Positions 1 through 5,625 of a stretch of DNA of 5,625 bases are shown here, piece after piece (the stretch's first letter is position 1; every line of letters begins with the position of its first letter). Source of the DNA: Armatimonadota bacterium (GTDB taxonomy: Bacteria > Armatimonadota > Fimbriimonadia > Fimbriimonadales > Fimbriimonadaceae); NCBI GenBank assembly GCA_023423495.1, contig JAFAFM010000316.1, positions 1-5,625 of the forward strand, written 5' to 3'. A program made the position numbers and the translations under genes. The notes beneath the pieces are model-generated. The model saw only the letters and a program-made list of their open reading frames with translations, was not told the origin of the DNA and did no database searches.

Positions 1-204
1 GACTTCTACTGTCTTGTCTCCAACCTTTACTTTTCCGCCCGGAATAACGGTCATTTCAATTTTGACCGTAGAATCGGGAATCGACTCGGTGTACGGCTTG
101 AGCGCTCCGGAAGTCTGAGAGGTAGTAACGGAAACGGACAAAATGGAACCAGCGATGAGGATACAGGTTCGACCGAGTGCTCGGCTAATGGGGGCTTTGA
201 TCAT
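1..204 (-). CDS. Exported SUMF1/formylglycine-generating-enzyme-type protein, N-terminal fragment
   Basis: The reading frame from ATG 204-202 stays open to the window edge for 68 codons; the rest lies outside. Residues 1-12 carry K3, R8 and R12. A hydrophobic stretch follows at about 13-26 (TCILIAGSILSVSV), giving a Sec-type signal peptide with cleavage probably near 28-34. After it come LKPYTESIPDSTVKIEM (35-51) and VIPGGKVKVGDKTVEV (53-68). The pattern KPYTE-IP-x-T-x(3)-EM-x-IPGGK is the usual lead-in of SUMF1/FGE-sulfatase domain proteins of Planctomycetota and Armatimonadota, where an iron- or copper-dependent or purely structural C-type-lectin-like fold follows. No catalytic residues are visible, so formylglycine-generating activity cannot be claimed. 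A weak GGAG lies 12 bases before the ATG. The 5' end overlaps apbE on the other strand. The family call rests on motif memory over about 35 residues. Confidence 0.72.
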   Translation of the reverse strand, partial: MIKAPISRALGRTCILIAGSILSVSVTTSQTSGALKPYTESIPDSTVKIEMTVIPGGKVKVGDKTVEV

Positions 205-1225
205 GATGGGCTTGCTCTCCGGACTGAGTGCTCCTCTTTCTGACGCCTCATCGAGCCAAGAGGAACTCAAACGTTTTACCTTCACCGAATACCACATGGG
301 TATGGATGCCCGGTTGACGGTCTACGCGAAGACTCAAGATCAAGCAGAAATAGCGTGCCGAGCGGCATTTGAGCGGATTGGCCAACTGGACTCGATCATG
401 AGCGACTACCGGCGGGACAGCGAACTCAACCGCTTGTGCGCCAAGGCTGGCACGGGCCCGGTACACATTTCGGCGGATCTGTTCAAGGTTCTAGCGCGTG
501 CCCAAGAGATTTCGGCGCAATCGGAGGGAGCCTTCGACGTGACCGCAGCTCCCCTGATTATCATTTGGCGTCAAGCACGCAAGGTAAGCAAGCTTCCGTC
601 TGTCGTGGAACTCCACGCAGCACGGCAACTGGTAGGTTGGCAAATGTTGAAGTTGGACAATCGCCACCGGACCGCATCGCTGGCCAAGCCGGGAATGAAG
701 TTGGACTTGGGAGGCATCGCGAAAGGCTATGCCGTGCAAGAAGCTCAAAAGGAGCTTCGGCGTCACGGTGTGCGAAGTGCACTCGTCGAGATGGGTGGCG
801 ACATCACAGTCTCGGACCCTCCTCCATCACGAAGAGGGTGGATTATCCGAGTGCCGAACGCCGGAACCGATCATGGCCCGATCGACATGGAGTTTGCGAA
901 TTGCGCCATTTCCACCTCTGGCGATACCGAGCAATTCGCGGTAATTGGAGGCGTGCAGTATTCGCACGTGGTGGATCCGAGGACCGGCTATGCCCTGACC
1001 AACCGAGTCCAAGCGACCGTCATCAGCAAAAATGGATTGGATACGGATCCAATATCCACAACCTTAACGATCCTTAGCGATCGAGAGCGGGCGCGGTTTT
1101 TAAAGCATTACCCCTGGCTCCGGGTGTACATCCGAACATTGGAACCCGTTCAAAATATTGGCCCCCACGCCATGCAGCGTGGAGGCCAATTCGAGCGAGG
1201 TCTTAATACTCGCGGGTCGTCTTGA
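143..1225 (+). CDS. apbE: FAD:protein FMN transferase (ApbE), exported
   Basis: ApbE transfers FMN from FAD to a threonine of extracytoplasmic flavoproteins (for example the NqrB/NqrC and RnfD/RnfG type), using Mg2+. The 360 residues are close to family length. The N-terminus has R6, R10 and R14, then a hydrophobic run (about 16-30) and a likely signal peptidase I site near SDA35. There is no lipobox cysteine, so it is probably periplasmic rather than a lipoprotein. Family motifs appear in order: MSDY with SE (86-94), GAFDVTAAPL (129-138), DLGGIAKGYAV (188-198), MGGDI (217-221), AISTSGD (255-261), HVVDPRTGYAL (275-285) and TDPISTT (301-307). D302 and T306 keep the spacing of the Mg2+ ligands, although the usual A-D-A reads T-D-P. 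The last 25 or so residues look like a non-family tail encoded over a terminator. ATG 143 is the first possible start after an in-frame TGA at 116; ATG 155 (GGA 7 bases upstream) is equally plausible. No target flavoprotein is in the window. Confidence 0.95.
   Translation: MEPAMRIQVRPSARLMGALIMMGLLSGLSAPLSDASSSQEELKRFTFTEYHMGMDARLTVYAKTQDQAEIACRAAFERIGQLDSIMSDYRRDSELNRLCAKAGTGPVHISADLFKVLARAQEISAQSEGAFDVTAAPLIIIWRQARKVSKLPSVVELHAARQLVGWQMLKLDNRHRTASLAKPGMKLDLGGIAKGYAVQEAQKELRRHGVRSALVEMGGDITVSDPPPSRRGWIIRVPNAGTDHGPIDMEFANCAISTSGDTEQFAVIGGVQYSHVVDPRTGYALTNRVQATVISKNGLDTDPISTTLTILSDRERARFLKHYPWLRVYIRTLEPVQNIGPHAMQRGGQFERGLNTRGSS
1152..1190 (-). terminator. Intrinsic terminator of the oxidoreductase gene, inside the apbE 3' end
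   Basis: Bases 1157-1170 pair with 1177-1190 around a six-base loop (CATGCA). In minus-strand RNA all 14 pairs form, one of them a G-U wobble (1164/1183). In plus-strand RNA that position is a C-A mismatch. On the minus strand the stem is followed at once by A-UUUU (1156-1152); no T-run follows it on the plus strand. The hairpin begins 12 bases past the oxidoreductase stop codon. Direction and position fit termination of the minus-strand operon. Confidence 0.8.
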
Positions 1226-2588
1226 TGCCGGGCTGAGGAATCGGATATCGCCCGTTAGCTTCCGGCATTAGCGGAGATGGACCGCCAAGCGTTAACTTGT
1301 CGACATTTGGCGCGAACTCGTGCTCGCAGTTGAGCATTGCTTCGTAAGTGATCTCCTGGCCGGTGTGCGCCGCCATGCGGCCCATGCTGGAAACCAAGCT
1401 AGCGTTGACGCCGCGCTTGACTTCGTTAAATGGCTTGTTGTTTCGAATGGCATCTATGAGAACATCCCACTCGTTCTGGTAGGGGTTACTTCGGTCGGTC
1501 GACTGCCAAACAAGCTTGTCAGCATCCATCCTCTGACCCTTGTAGATGGCCGACGGCCCGCCGCAGTCGTTTGCCCGGGAAGCGATTGCGACACCCTTGG
1601 TGCCGTGCAGGTAGCTGGAGAACCGACCATGGGCGCCTTCGATACAACGGCCATCGAAGAAGAACTTGGTGCCATCAGGGAACGTGTACTCCACGCCGTA
1701 GGTATCCAAGTTCTGGTCGACGTAAGGTACGCCTTCGGGGCTCTGCTTGTAGTGACGACCGCCGATCGCTTGCGCGCTCACCGGCAACGCATCTTTCATC
1801 CAGCAACCTTGATCCACGATGTGGATGTAGAAGTCGTTAAAACACCCTCCACTGCACCAAAGGAAGCTGTGGAAGCGGCGAATCTGATACTCCAGGTCCG
1901 TCATTCCATCGGGCTTGGGCAACGATTCAAAGGTTGCGGCCGGGCCGTGCATGCGGTAGCCGCGCATCAAGAGAATTTCGCCAAGCTCACCGTTTTGAAC
2001 CCGCTCGTGAAGCTCCTTTAGCCACACGGCGTGGCGGGACATCAAACCAACACCGACCTTTAACCCGGCGGCGCTGGCTTCCTCACCCAACTGGAACATC
2101 TTCTTGCACGTGGGGCCGTCGACGGTAACCGGCTTCTCCATGAACACATTGAGCTTCTTATCGATTGCGTACTTGAAGTGCACCCATCGGAAGGCCGGAG
2201 GGGTCGTCAGAATCACAACATCGCCCGGCTTCAAGCAGTCCATCGCCTTCTTGTAAGCATCGAAACCGATGAACTGACGCTCGGCGGGAACGTCGACCTG
2301 AGCGCTCAAACCCTTCTTCAGGTTGTTGAACGTGCTGTCCAAGCGATCTTGGAAGACATCGGCCATCGCGACAAGCTTGATCGGTCCCTGCTTCAAGGTT
2401 GCCAACGCATTGGCGGCGGCGCCGCCACCTCGGCCACCGCAGCCGACGAGGGCGACCTGAATCGTTTCGTCTCCACCGATGTGGACGGAGGAAAGGCCGA
2501 GCGAGGGAAGGGCTGCCGCCGCGGCAACTCCTCCAGCAACGTGTAAGAACTCGCGGCGAGTGGAAGTCGAATTGATACGTGAACTCAT
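1203..2588 (-). CDS. Tat-exported Gfo/Idh/MocA family oxidoreductase
   Basis: This is a 461-residue NAD(P)-dependent oxidoreductase of the Gfo/Idh/MocA superfamily, whose members act mostly on sugars, inositols or their derivatives; the substrate here is unknown. A twin-arginine signal is clear: TRREFL at 10-15, a hydrophobic Ala-rich run at about 18-34, and release near residue 35. The Rossmann domain starts at IQVALVGCGGRGGGA (43-57), and the acid/D position follows at MADVFQDR (75-82). The family's catalytic-lysine motif is EKPVTVD (151-157). In the C-terminal domain, CSGGCFNDFYIHIVDQ (245-260) gives the conserved histidine (H256). The late segment NPYQNEWDVLIDAIRNNKP (368-386) and the ending PQPGIKTTREY are typical of a large paralogous family in Planctomycetota, Armatimonadota and Verrucomicrobiota. 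A good Shine-Dalgarno supports ATG 2588. It lies 79 bases downstream of the M60-like gene in the same direction, so co-transcription is likely. The stop overlaps apbE by 23 bases, antiparallel. Confidence 0.93.
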   Translation of the reverse strand: MSSRINSTSTRREFLHVAGGVAAAAALPSLGLSSVHIGGDETIQVALVGCGGRGGGAAANALATLKQGPIKLVAMADVFQDRLDSTFNNLKKGLSAQVDVPAERQFIGFDAYKKAMDCLKPGDVVILTTPPAFRWVHFKYAIDKKLNVFMEKPVTVDGPTCKKMFQLGEEASAAGLKVGVGLMSRHAVWLKELHERVQNGELGEILLMRGYRMHGPAATFESLPKPDGMTDLEYQIRRFHSFLWCSGGCFNDFYIHIVDQGCWMKDALPVSAQAIGGRHYKQSPEGVPYVDQNLDTYGVEYTFPDGTKFFFDGRCIEGAHGRFSSYLHGTKGVAIASRANDCGGPSAIYKGQRMDADKLVWQSTDRSNPYQNEWDVLIDAIRNNKPFNEVKRGVNASLVSSMGRMAAHTGQEITYEAMLNCEHEFAPNVDKLTLGGPSPLMPEANGRYPIPQPGIKTTREY

Positions 2589-2667
2589 GGAAATATGTCC
2601 CTACTTTAGCTTAGGACGCCGTCGCAATGGCCCTATGAGGCACGAATTTGCGGCAGAGTCCGTGATT
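2589..2667. other. Intergenic gap between peptidase and oxidoreductase genes
   Basis: This is the only true gap in the window. It holds the ribosome binding site of the downstream gene. I see no strong hairpin with a T-run after the peptidase stop, so read-through is likely. On the minus strand TAAGCT, about 23 bases before the start codon, has a -10-like look, but no matching -35 element stands out at normal spacing. A separate promoter for the oxidoreductase therefore cannot be argued from sequence. Confidence 0.5.
2598..2602 (-). promoter_or_regulatory. Ribosome binding site of the oxidoreductase gene
   Basis: The minus strand reads AGGGA, nine bases before ATG 2588. It is the only convincing Shine-Dalgarno motif next to a start in this window; the other four starts have weak or no such motif. 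Confidence 0.7.
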
Positions 2668-4821
2668 TTATGGCAATCCGGGTGGCATCCAAGTCTGAAA
2701 CTGACGTAGAGATTCTCGCGCGGACTGGCTCGTCGGCACTCCCCACTTTTGGAAATAGGCGCTTAAATCTCGCTTGACGATTTTTGAATAGCGCGTCAAG
2801 AACTGATCACGCTTTTCTTGGTCGTTTCTGGGCAAAGGACCGTTTGCCGGATCCTCATAGCTTCGGAAATATGCTTTCAGGGCATCCCATCCGAAAGCAT
2901 CTATCAGATGCACATACATCGTCAAAGCGAGGAAGGGCTCCCGCTTCCATTCCTCAAAGTCACCGCCCTTGGCCAGGTATGACCGAACCTTTGCGCGCTC
3001 TCCGCTCACCCGCTCCCAAATGGACTGCCCGGCCACTTTATTCATCAGATACAGGGTGTATAGGTTATTGGTAACCTCGCCTGTGCCTGAGAAGGTCCAT
3101 TCGGGCTTCTGGCGATTGTGACCGAGCTCGTGCCAGTGACCCCAGGTGCCCTGGTTTGTTAGCTGGCTGAGGCTGAGCGAAAGCTCAATGGATTTATCCA
3201 TCCAAGTCATGATCGGATATCCCGAGTGCATGTATCCGGCGCTGATTTGCCGGTCGCAGACGATCCGTTCCGGACGCTTCAATAATGGGCGTCCGTCCAA
3301 CTCACTGATCAAGTCCATGGATCGATCCCAAAGATTCATTAATGCAACCGGGTCCTCAACCTTCTTCGCGTCCGCCAACGGCACGCTGAAGATGAGCTTC
3401 TCCGACCCGATTTCAGCCCATGGTGCGGGGTGTTTCAGTTGCTCTTTCCACTGGGCCAAGGTGGTTTGACCGTGCACGTATCGGGCGGACCGGATCACAT
3501 TCGCGATGCGCAGCTTGAGATCCGGAGTTTGGTGAGCTCGGTCGACTGTGATATAGACCAGCCCGCCAAATGGACTGGACAGTCGTGTGACGGGTGGCGC
3601 CAACGGAGCTCGAACGGTTATTTCGGGATGACGCTTCCATTGGTCGAGGTGCCAGAGCTGGTCTGAATGACACCCGATTTGGACATTCACTCCCGCAAAA
3701 ACGCCGGGAGCTTCGACGGTGATTGTTTCACCTGGAGCCGCATAGTAGCCCGTGCTTATCCAACCCCGTTCTGAAAGCCGGACATTCACCACACCATCGA
3801 CTCGAGGAGCGGAATCTGGAACTGAGCCTGGGAAGTCGTTGGCAGAAGGGTCACTTTTCGGAGCCGACTTGCCCGCTTCACGATCCAAGTGCCCGACGGT
3901 GATAGCGAGTCTCGACATCACGTCCGTAGCGCGGACTGGTTTGACCTCACTTGGAAGAGCCGGATTCGCGGAGCGAACGGCCTGCCGTACCTTCCGATGG
4001 AAGGGCTGCTCTTCGGTTGTCGATCGCAATGCAGCCATGATCGTGATCGAAGCTTGGAGGCCGTCGCTTCCCTGTCTGTCTAATGCTTCCTCTGCGTTCA
4101 GCCGCTGAGATTCTTCAAATGAGCTTGTCGGCCGCACGGAATCGACCGCCCCATCGCTGAAGGACAATCCCGCCTCATGCAAAAGATCTTGCATCGGCAT
4201 CTGGGAGGCCAAGTCTTTCCCTGGGTTTAACTGCATCCAACCCCAAGGAGTGTGGGAGGTGAGGACGCCGCCTCCACTTCGCACAAACTCTATTAAACCT
4301 CTACTTCCTGCGTTACCCGGAACGACAGCAACGTCGACATTTCGAAGGTCGGTGGCAAGTGTGTTCCTGCGCAACTCGTAAGATTGGAAACCGAGCCGCT
4401 CGATCCACTGTCGGTCCTCAGCTTGCAAGTATCCGACCCGGGCAGAACTTCGGGCCGATAGCCAGTTCAACACATTTGATAACAGCTTGGAGGTATCGCC
4501 CTCATTTAAGGCAGCCATGTTCAGGAACGCACCGTGGCCAAAGCCGACCACCTTGCCTTTGCCGAGTCTTCCCGCCGAAGCTACCGGCAACAACGACTTC
4601 CCATCTTGACCTGTGACAAAGGAGACCGACGACTTGGAGATGGCGCTGACGACACCGGGAACGCCAGGCTTCGGGAGCTTGGTCACACCGGTCGTGAGAG
4701 CAGCAAAGTCATCCTGGGGAGAGACAACGAAGGACGCAACTAAACACAATGTAGCGAGCATCGGTGAACTTTTTATACGACAAAGCGCTAAATCTTTCGC
4801 GAAACATTGAAGCGAAACCAT
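2668..4821 (-). CDS. Secreted M60-like zinc metallopeptidase with TCAF/FAM115-like GATase N-terminal half
   Basis: This 717-residue protein is probably exported. Its N-terminus has K9, R15 and K17, then a hydrophobic segment (about 21-33, MLATLCLVASFVV), giving a long Sec-type signal. Residues about 45-120 hold a segment with GRLGKGKVVGFGHGAFL (84-100). Residues about 126-225 form a GATase-like alpha/beta unit (VAVVPG 164-169, FVRSGGGVLTSHTPWGW 179-195) with no cysteine, so it cannot be a normal amidotransferase. A polar Glu/Ser-rich linker spans about 230-345. The M60-type beta domain follows (TGYYAAPGETITVEAPG 357-373; SDQLWHLDQWKRHPEIT 386-402; FGGLVYITVD 418-427). The catalytic gluzincin domain has WHELGHNRQ (563-571) and GTGEVTNN (579-586). 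H564, E565 and H568 form HExxH, with E582 the likely third zinc ligand. M60 peptidases often cleave heavily O-glycosylated proteins. Start: ATG 4821 is used because it keeps the basic n-region; ATG 4761 is the alternative. The gene leads an apparent operon with the oxidoreductase. Confidence 0.88.
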   Translation of the reverse strand: MVSLQCFAKDLALCRIKSSPMLATLCLVASFVVSPQDDFAALTTGVTKLPKPGVPGVVSAISKSSVSFVTGQDGKSLLPVASAGRLGKGKVVGFGHGAFLNMAALNEGDTSKLLSNVLNWLSARSSARVGYLQAEDRQWIERLGFQSYELRRNTLATDLRNVDVAVVPGNAGSRGLIEFVRSGGGVLTSHTPWGWMQLNPGKDLASQMPMQDLLHEAGLSFSDGAVDSVRPTSSFEESQRLNAEEALDRQGSDGLQASITIMAALRSTTEEQPFHRKVRQAVRSANPALPSEVKPVRATDVMSRLAITVGHLDREAGKSAPKSDPSANDFPGSVPDSAPRVDGVVNVRLSERGWISTGYYAAPGETITVEAPGVFAGVNVQIGCHSDQLWHLDQWKRHPEITVRAPLAPPVTRLSSPFGGLVYITVDRAHQTPDLKLRIANVIRSARYVHGQTTLAQWKEQLKHPAPWAEIGSEKLIFSVPLADAKKVEDPVALMNLWDRSMDLISELDGRPLLKRPERIVCDRQISAGYMHSGYPIMTWMDKSIELSLSLSQLTNQGTWGHWHELGHNRQKPEWTFSGTGEVTNNLYTLYLMNKVAGQSIWERVSGERAKVRSYLAKGGDFEEWKREPFLALTMYVHLIDAFGWDALKAYFRSYEDPANGPLPRNDQEKRDQFLTRYSKIVKRDLSAYFQKWGVPTSQSARESLRQFQTWMPPGLP

Positions 4822-5625
4822 CAGCTATCGAACGGGTCGCGAAGGAAACGTCGCCCGAAGCCGCCAGGTGGGCATTCACACAGTGGGCTCTCCGGAAAAA
4901 GGCGTCCGCCAAATTCAAGTTGGCCGATGCGATGCTGTTCGACCGCGATGGAATGGAGATGTCCACCGGGGAGGAAATCGCTGCATACCATGCCAACCTG
5001 TTTCCAACCAGAAGCCTTGTGTACGACCTCACGGTGGGCATTGGAGCTGATTTGATCGCGCTCGCCCGCCGAGGACTCGCGATTGGATATGAACTCGACC
5101 CAGTCAGAGCCGAATATGCTCGCCATAACCTGACCGTCCACGGCCTCGAAGCTGAAGTCCGCAATGAGTCGAGCGACTCCCTTGAGTCCGCGGAATATTT
5201 CTTTGCAGATCCCAGCCGCCGGTCGGCGGGTCAGCGCAAGAGCAGTCCCGCTGATTATCAACCAGATCCTTTGCCCCTCGTCGATCGCTTTCCGAATCTC
5301 AGGCTGGGTGTGCTCAAGCTAAGCCCGATGCTCGATGATGCCTATCTCGAATCTCTGGGTGAGTGTTTGCAATTCCTCAGCTTCAAGCGAGAGTGCCGTG
5401 AGGCGCTTGTTTTGATGGGGCAGGAAGCCGTGGCCGGACGTTCCGTCGTTCACGTTGAGACTGGTGGAAAGTTGAATGCAAGCGACCGGCACCTTTCTGT
5501 CACCGACGCTCCACAGGAGTGGCTGCTGGAAGCGGATCCGGCGGCAATTCGGGCTCATACGATTGGAGACCTTGCCATGAAGTTCGATCTCTCCGGGCTT
5601 GGCAATTCGAACGGCTACCTCACTG
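4764..5625 (+). CDS. Class I SAM-dependent methyltransferase, THUMP-like family, 3' end outside window
   Basis: The frame is open from just after TAG 4752-4754 to the right edge, 287 codons from GTG 4764. An N-terminal helical region (about 1-80) includes ARWAFTQWALRKKASAKF and MLFDRDGMEMSTG, a lead-in seen in bacterial 'THUMP-like domain' methyltransferases. The SAM-binding core has motif I, VYDLTVGIGADLIALA (86-101). The acidic residue after strand 2 is in YELDP (109-113). The motif IV region is FADPSRRSAGQRK, with D149-P150 and R152-R153, matching the DPARR signature of this family. The later segment LRLGVLKLSP and CREALVLMGQE also fit, and the C-terminal THUMP-like domain begins near the edge. 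The family is thought to act on RNA by resemblance to THUMP enzymes, but its substrate is not established. GTG 4764 is chosen because no ATG occurs in frame until 4932, inside the conserved region; its Shine-Dalgarno is poor. It diverges from the peptidase gene with overlapping or abutting starts. Confidence 0.88.
   Translation, partial: MNFLYDKALNLSRNIEAKPSAIERVAKETSPEAARWAFTQWALRKKASAKFKLADAMLFDRDGMEMSTGEEIAAYHANLFPTRSLVYDLTVGIGADLIALARRGLAIGYELDPVRAEYARHNLTVHGLEAEVRNESSDSLESAEYFFADPSRRSAGQRKSSPADYQPDPLPLVDRFPNLRLGVLKLSPMLDDAYLESLGECLQFLSFKRECREALVLMGQEAVAGRSVVHVETGGKLNASDRHLSVTDAPQEWLLEADPAAIRAHTIGDLAMKFDLSGLGNSNGYLT
4772..4777 (-). promoter_or_regulatory. Possible -10 element (TATAAA) relevant to the peptidase start
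   Basis: The minus strand reads TATAAA ten bases before ATG 4761. If used, transcription would begin within a few bases of ATG 4761, giving a nearly leaderless mRNA and favouring that start over ATG 4821. No good -35 hexamer is seen 16-18 bases upstream (GCGAAA at 17), and the region is also coding on the other strand. This is a weak, testable suggestion only. Confidence 0.22.

Noticed and set aside
98..128. TTGAGC and TAGTAA, 19 bases apart, as an apbE promoter.
   Set aside because: Both hexamers are poor matches, the spacing is long, and the stretch is coding for the opposite-strand gene. It is not strong enough to list.
436..1077. A 213-codon plus-strand open frame inside apbE in another phase.
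   Set aside because: The apbE frame carries all the family motifs. This one is Arg/Ser/Gly-rich with no motif and no ribosome binding site.
1320..2021. A 233-codon plus-strand open frame opposite the oxidoreductase gene.
   Set aside because: It lies wholly antisense to a strongly supported gene. Its translation has no recognisable domain or signal, so it is a shadow frame.
2643..2664. A small inverted pair (CACG / CGTG) after the peptidase stop, as a terminator.
   Set aside because: The stem is only four or five pairs with a long loop and no T-run, so it gives no support for termination between the two operon genes.
3752..4108. A 118-codon plus-strand frame opposite the peptidase linker region.
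   Set aside because: It is antisense to coding sequence, has composition typical of a reversed frame, and contains no motif.
4709..5261. Minus-strand open frames (4709-5164 and 4821-5261) and short plus-strand frames from 4807 and 4868 at the right end.
   Set aside because: The continuous methyltransferase frame from 4764 to the window edge explains this DNA with clear SAM-binding motifs; the others are its shadows. It is easily missed because it starts with GTG and has no stop in the window.

Overview
The window is a densely coding bacterial stretch of five genes, two of them cut by the window edges. By eye it is moderately GC-rich. The only real intergenic gap is about 79 bases (2589-2667). 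I see no RNA genes, insertion sequences, CRISPR arrays or long repeats. The gene set is a Tat-exported Gfo/Idh/MocA oxidoreductase of the 'planctomycete type', a secreted M60-like peptidase, an exported SUMF1-type protein and ApbE. This suggests a free-living, carbohydrate-using bacterium of the Armatimonadota (Fimbriimonadia-like), Planctomycetota or Verrucomicrobiota kind. That placement is inference from protein flavour, not from a phylogenetic marker.

Layout. At the left edge (1-204, minus strand) is the N-terminus of an exported protein with a sulfatase-modifying-factor/formylglycine-generating-enzyme-type lead-in. It diverges from apbE (143-1225, plus), and the 5' coding ends of the two appear to overlap. 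apbE encodes an exported FAD:protein FMN transferase with its main motifs intact. It converges with the Gfo/Idh/MocA oxidoreductase gene (1203-2588, minus). The last 23 bases of the two genes overlap, and the oxidoreductase's likely intrinsic terminator (about 1152-1190) lies inside the 3' end of apbE.

Upstream of the oxidoreductase, on the same strand and 79 bases away, is a 717-codon gene (2668-4821, minus). Its product has the layout of vertebrate TCAF/FAM115 proteins: a GATase-like N-terminal half, then an M60-like beta domain and a zinc gluzincin domain with an intact HELGH...E site. The peptidase and oxidoreductase genes probably form a two-gene operon acting outside the cytoplasm. Divergent from the peptidase, with starts that abut or overlap, is an N-terminal 287-codon piece of a class I SAM-dependent methyltransferase of the THUMP-like family (from GTG 4764 to the right edge).

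Working together. The peptidase/oxidoreductase pair is the only plausible functional unit. One hypothesis is that the peptidase attacks glycoprotein and the oxidoreductase acts on a released sugar or derivative. ApbE, the SUMF1-type protein and the methyltransferase have no visible partner here. I found no clear evidence of a new defence, mobile or RNA system. The most unusual features are the tightly interleaved gene ends and the TCAF-like architecture.
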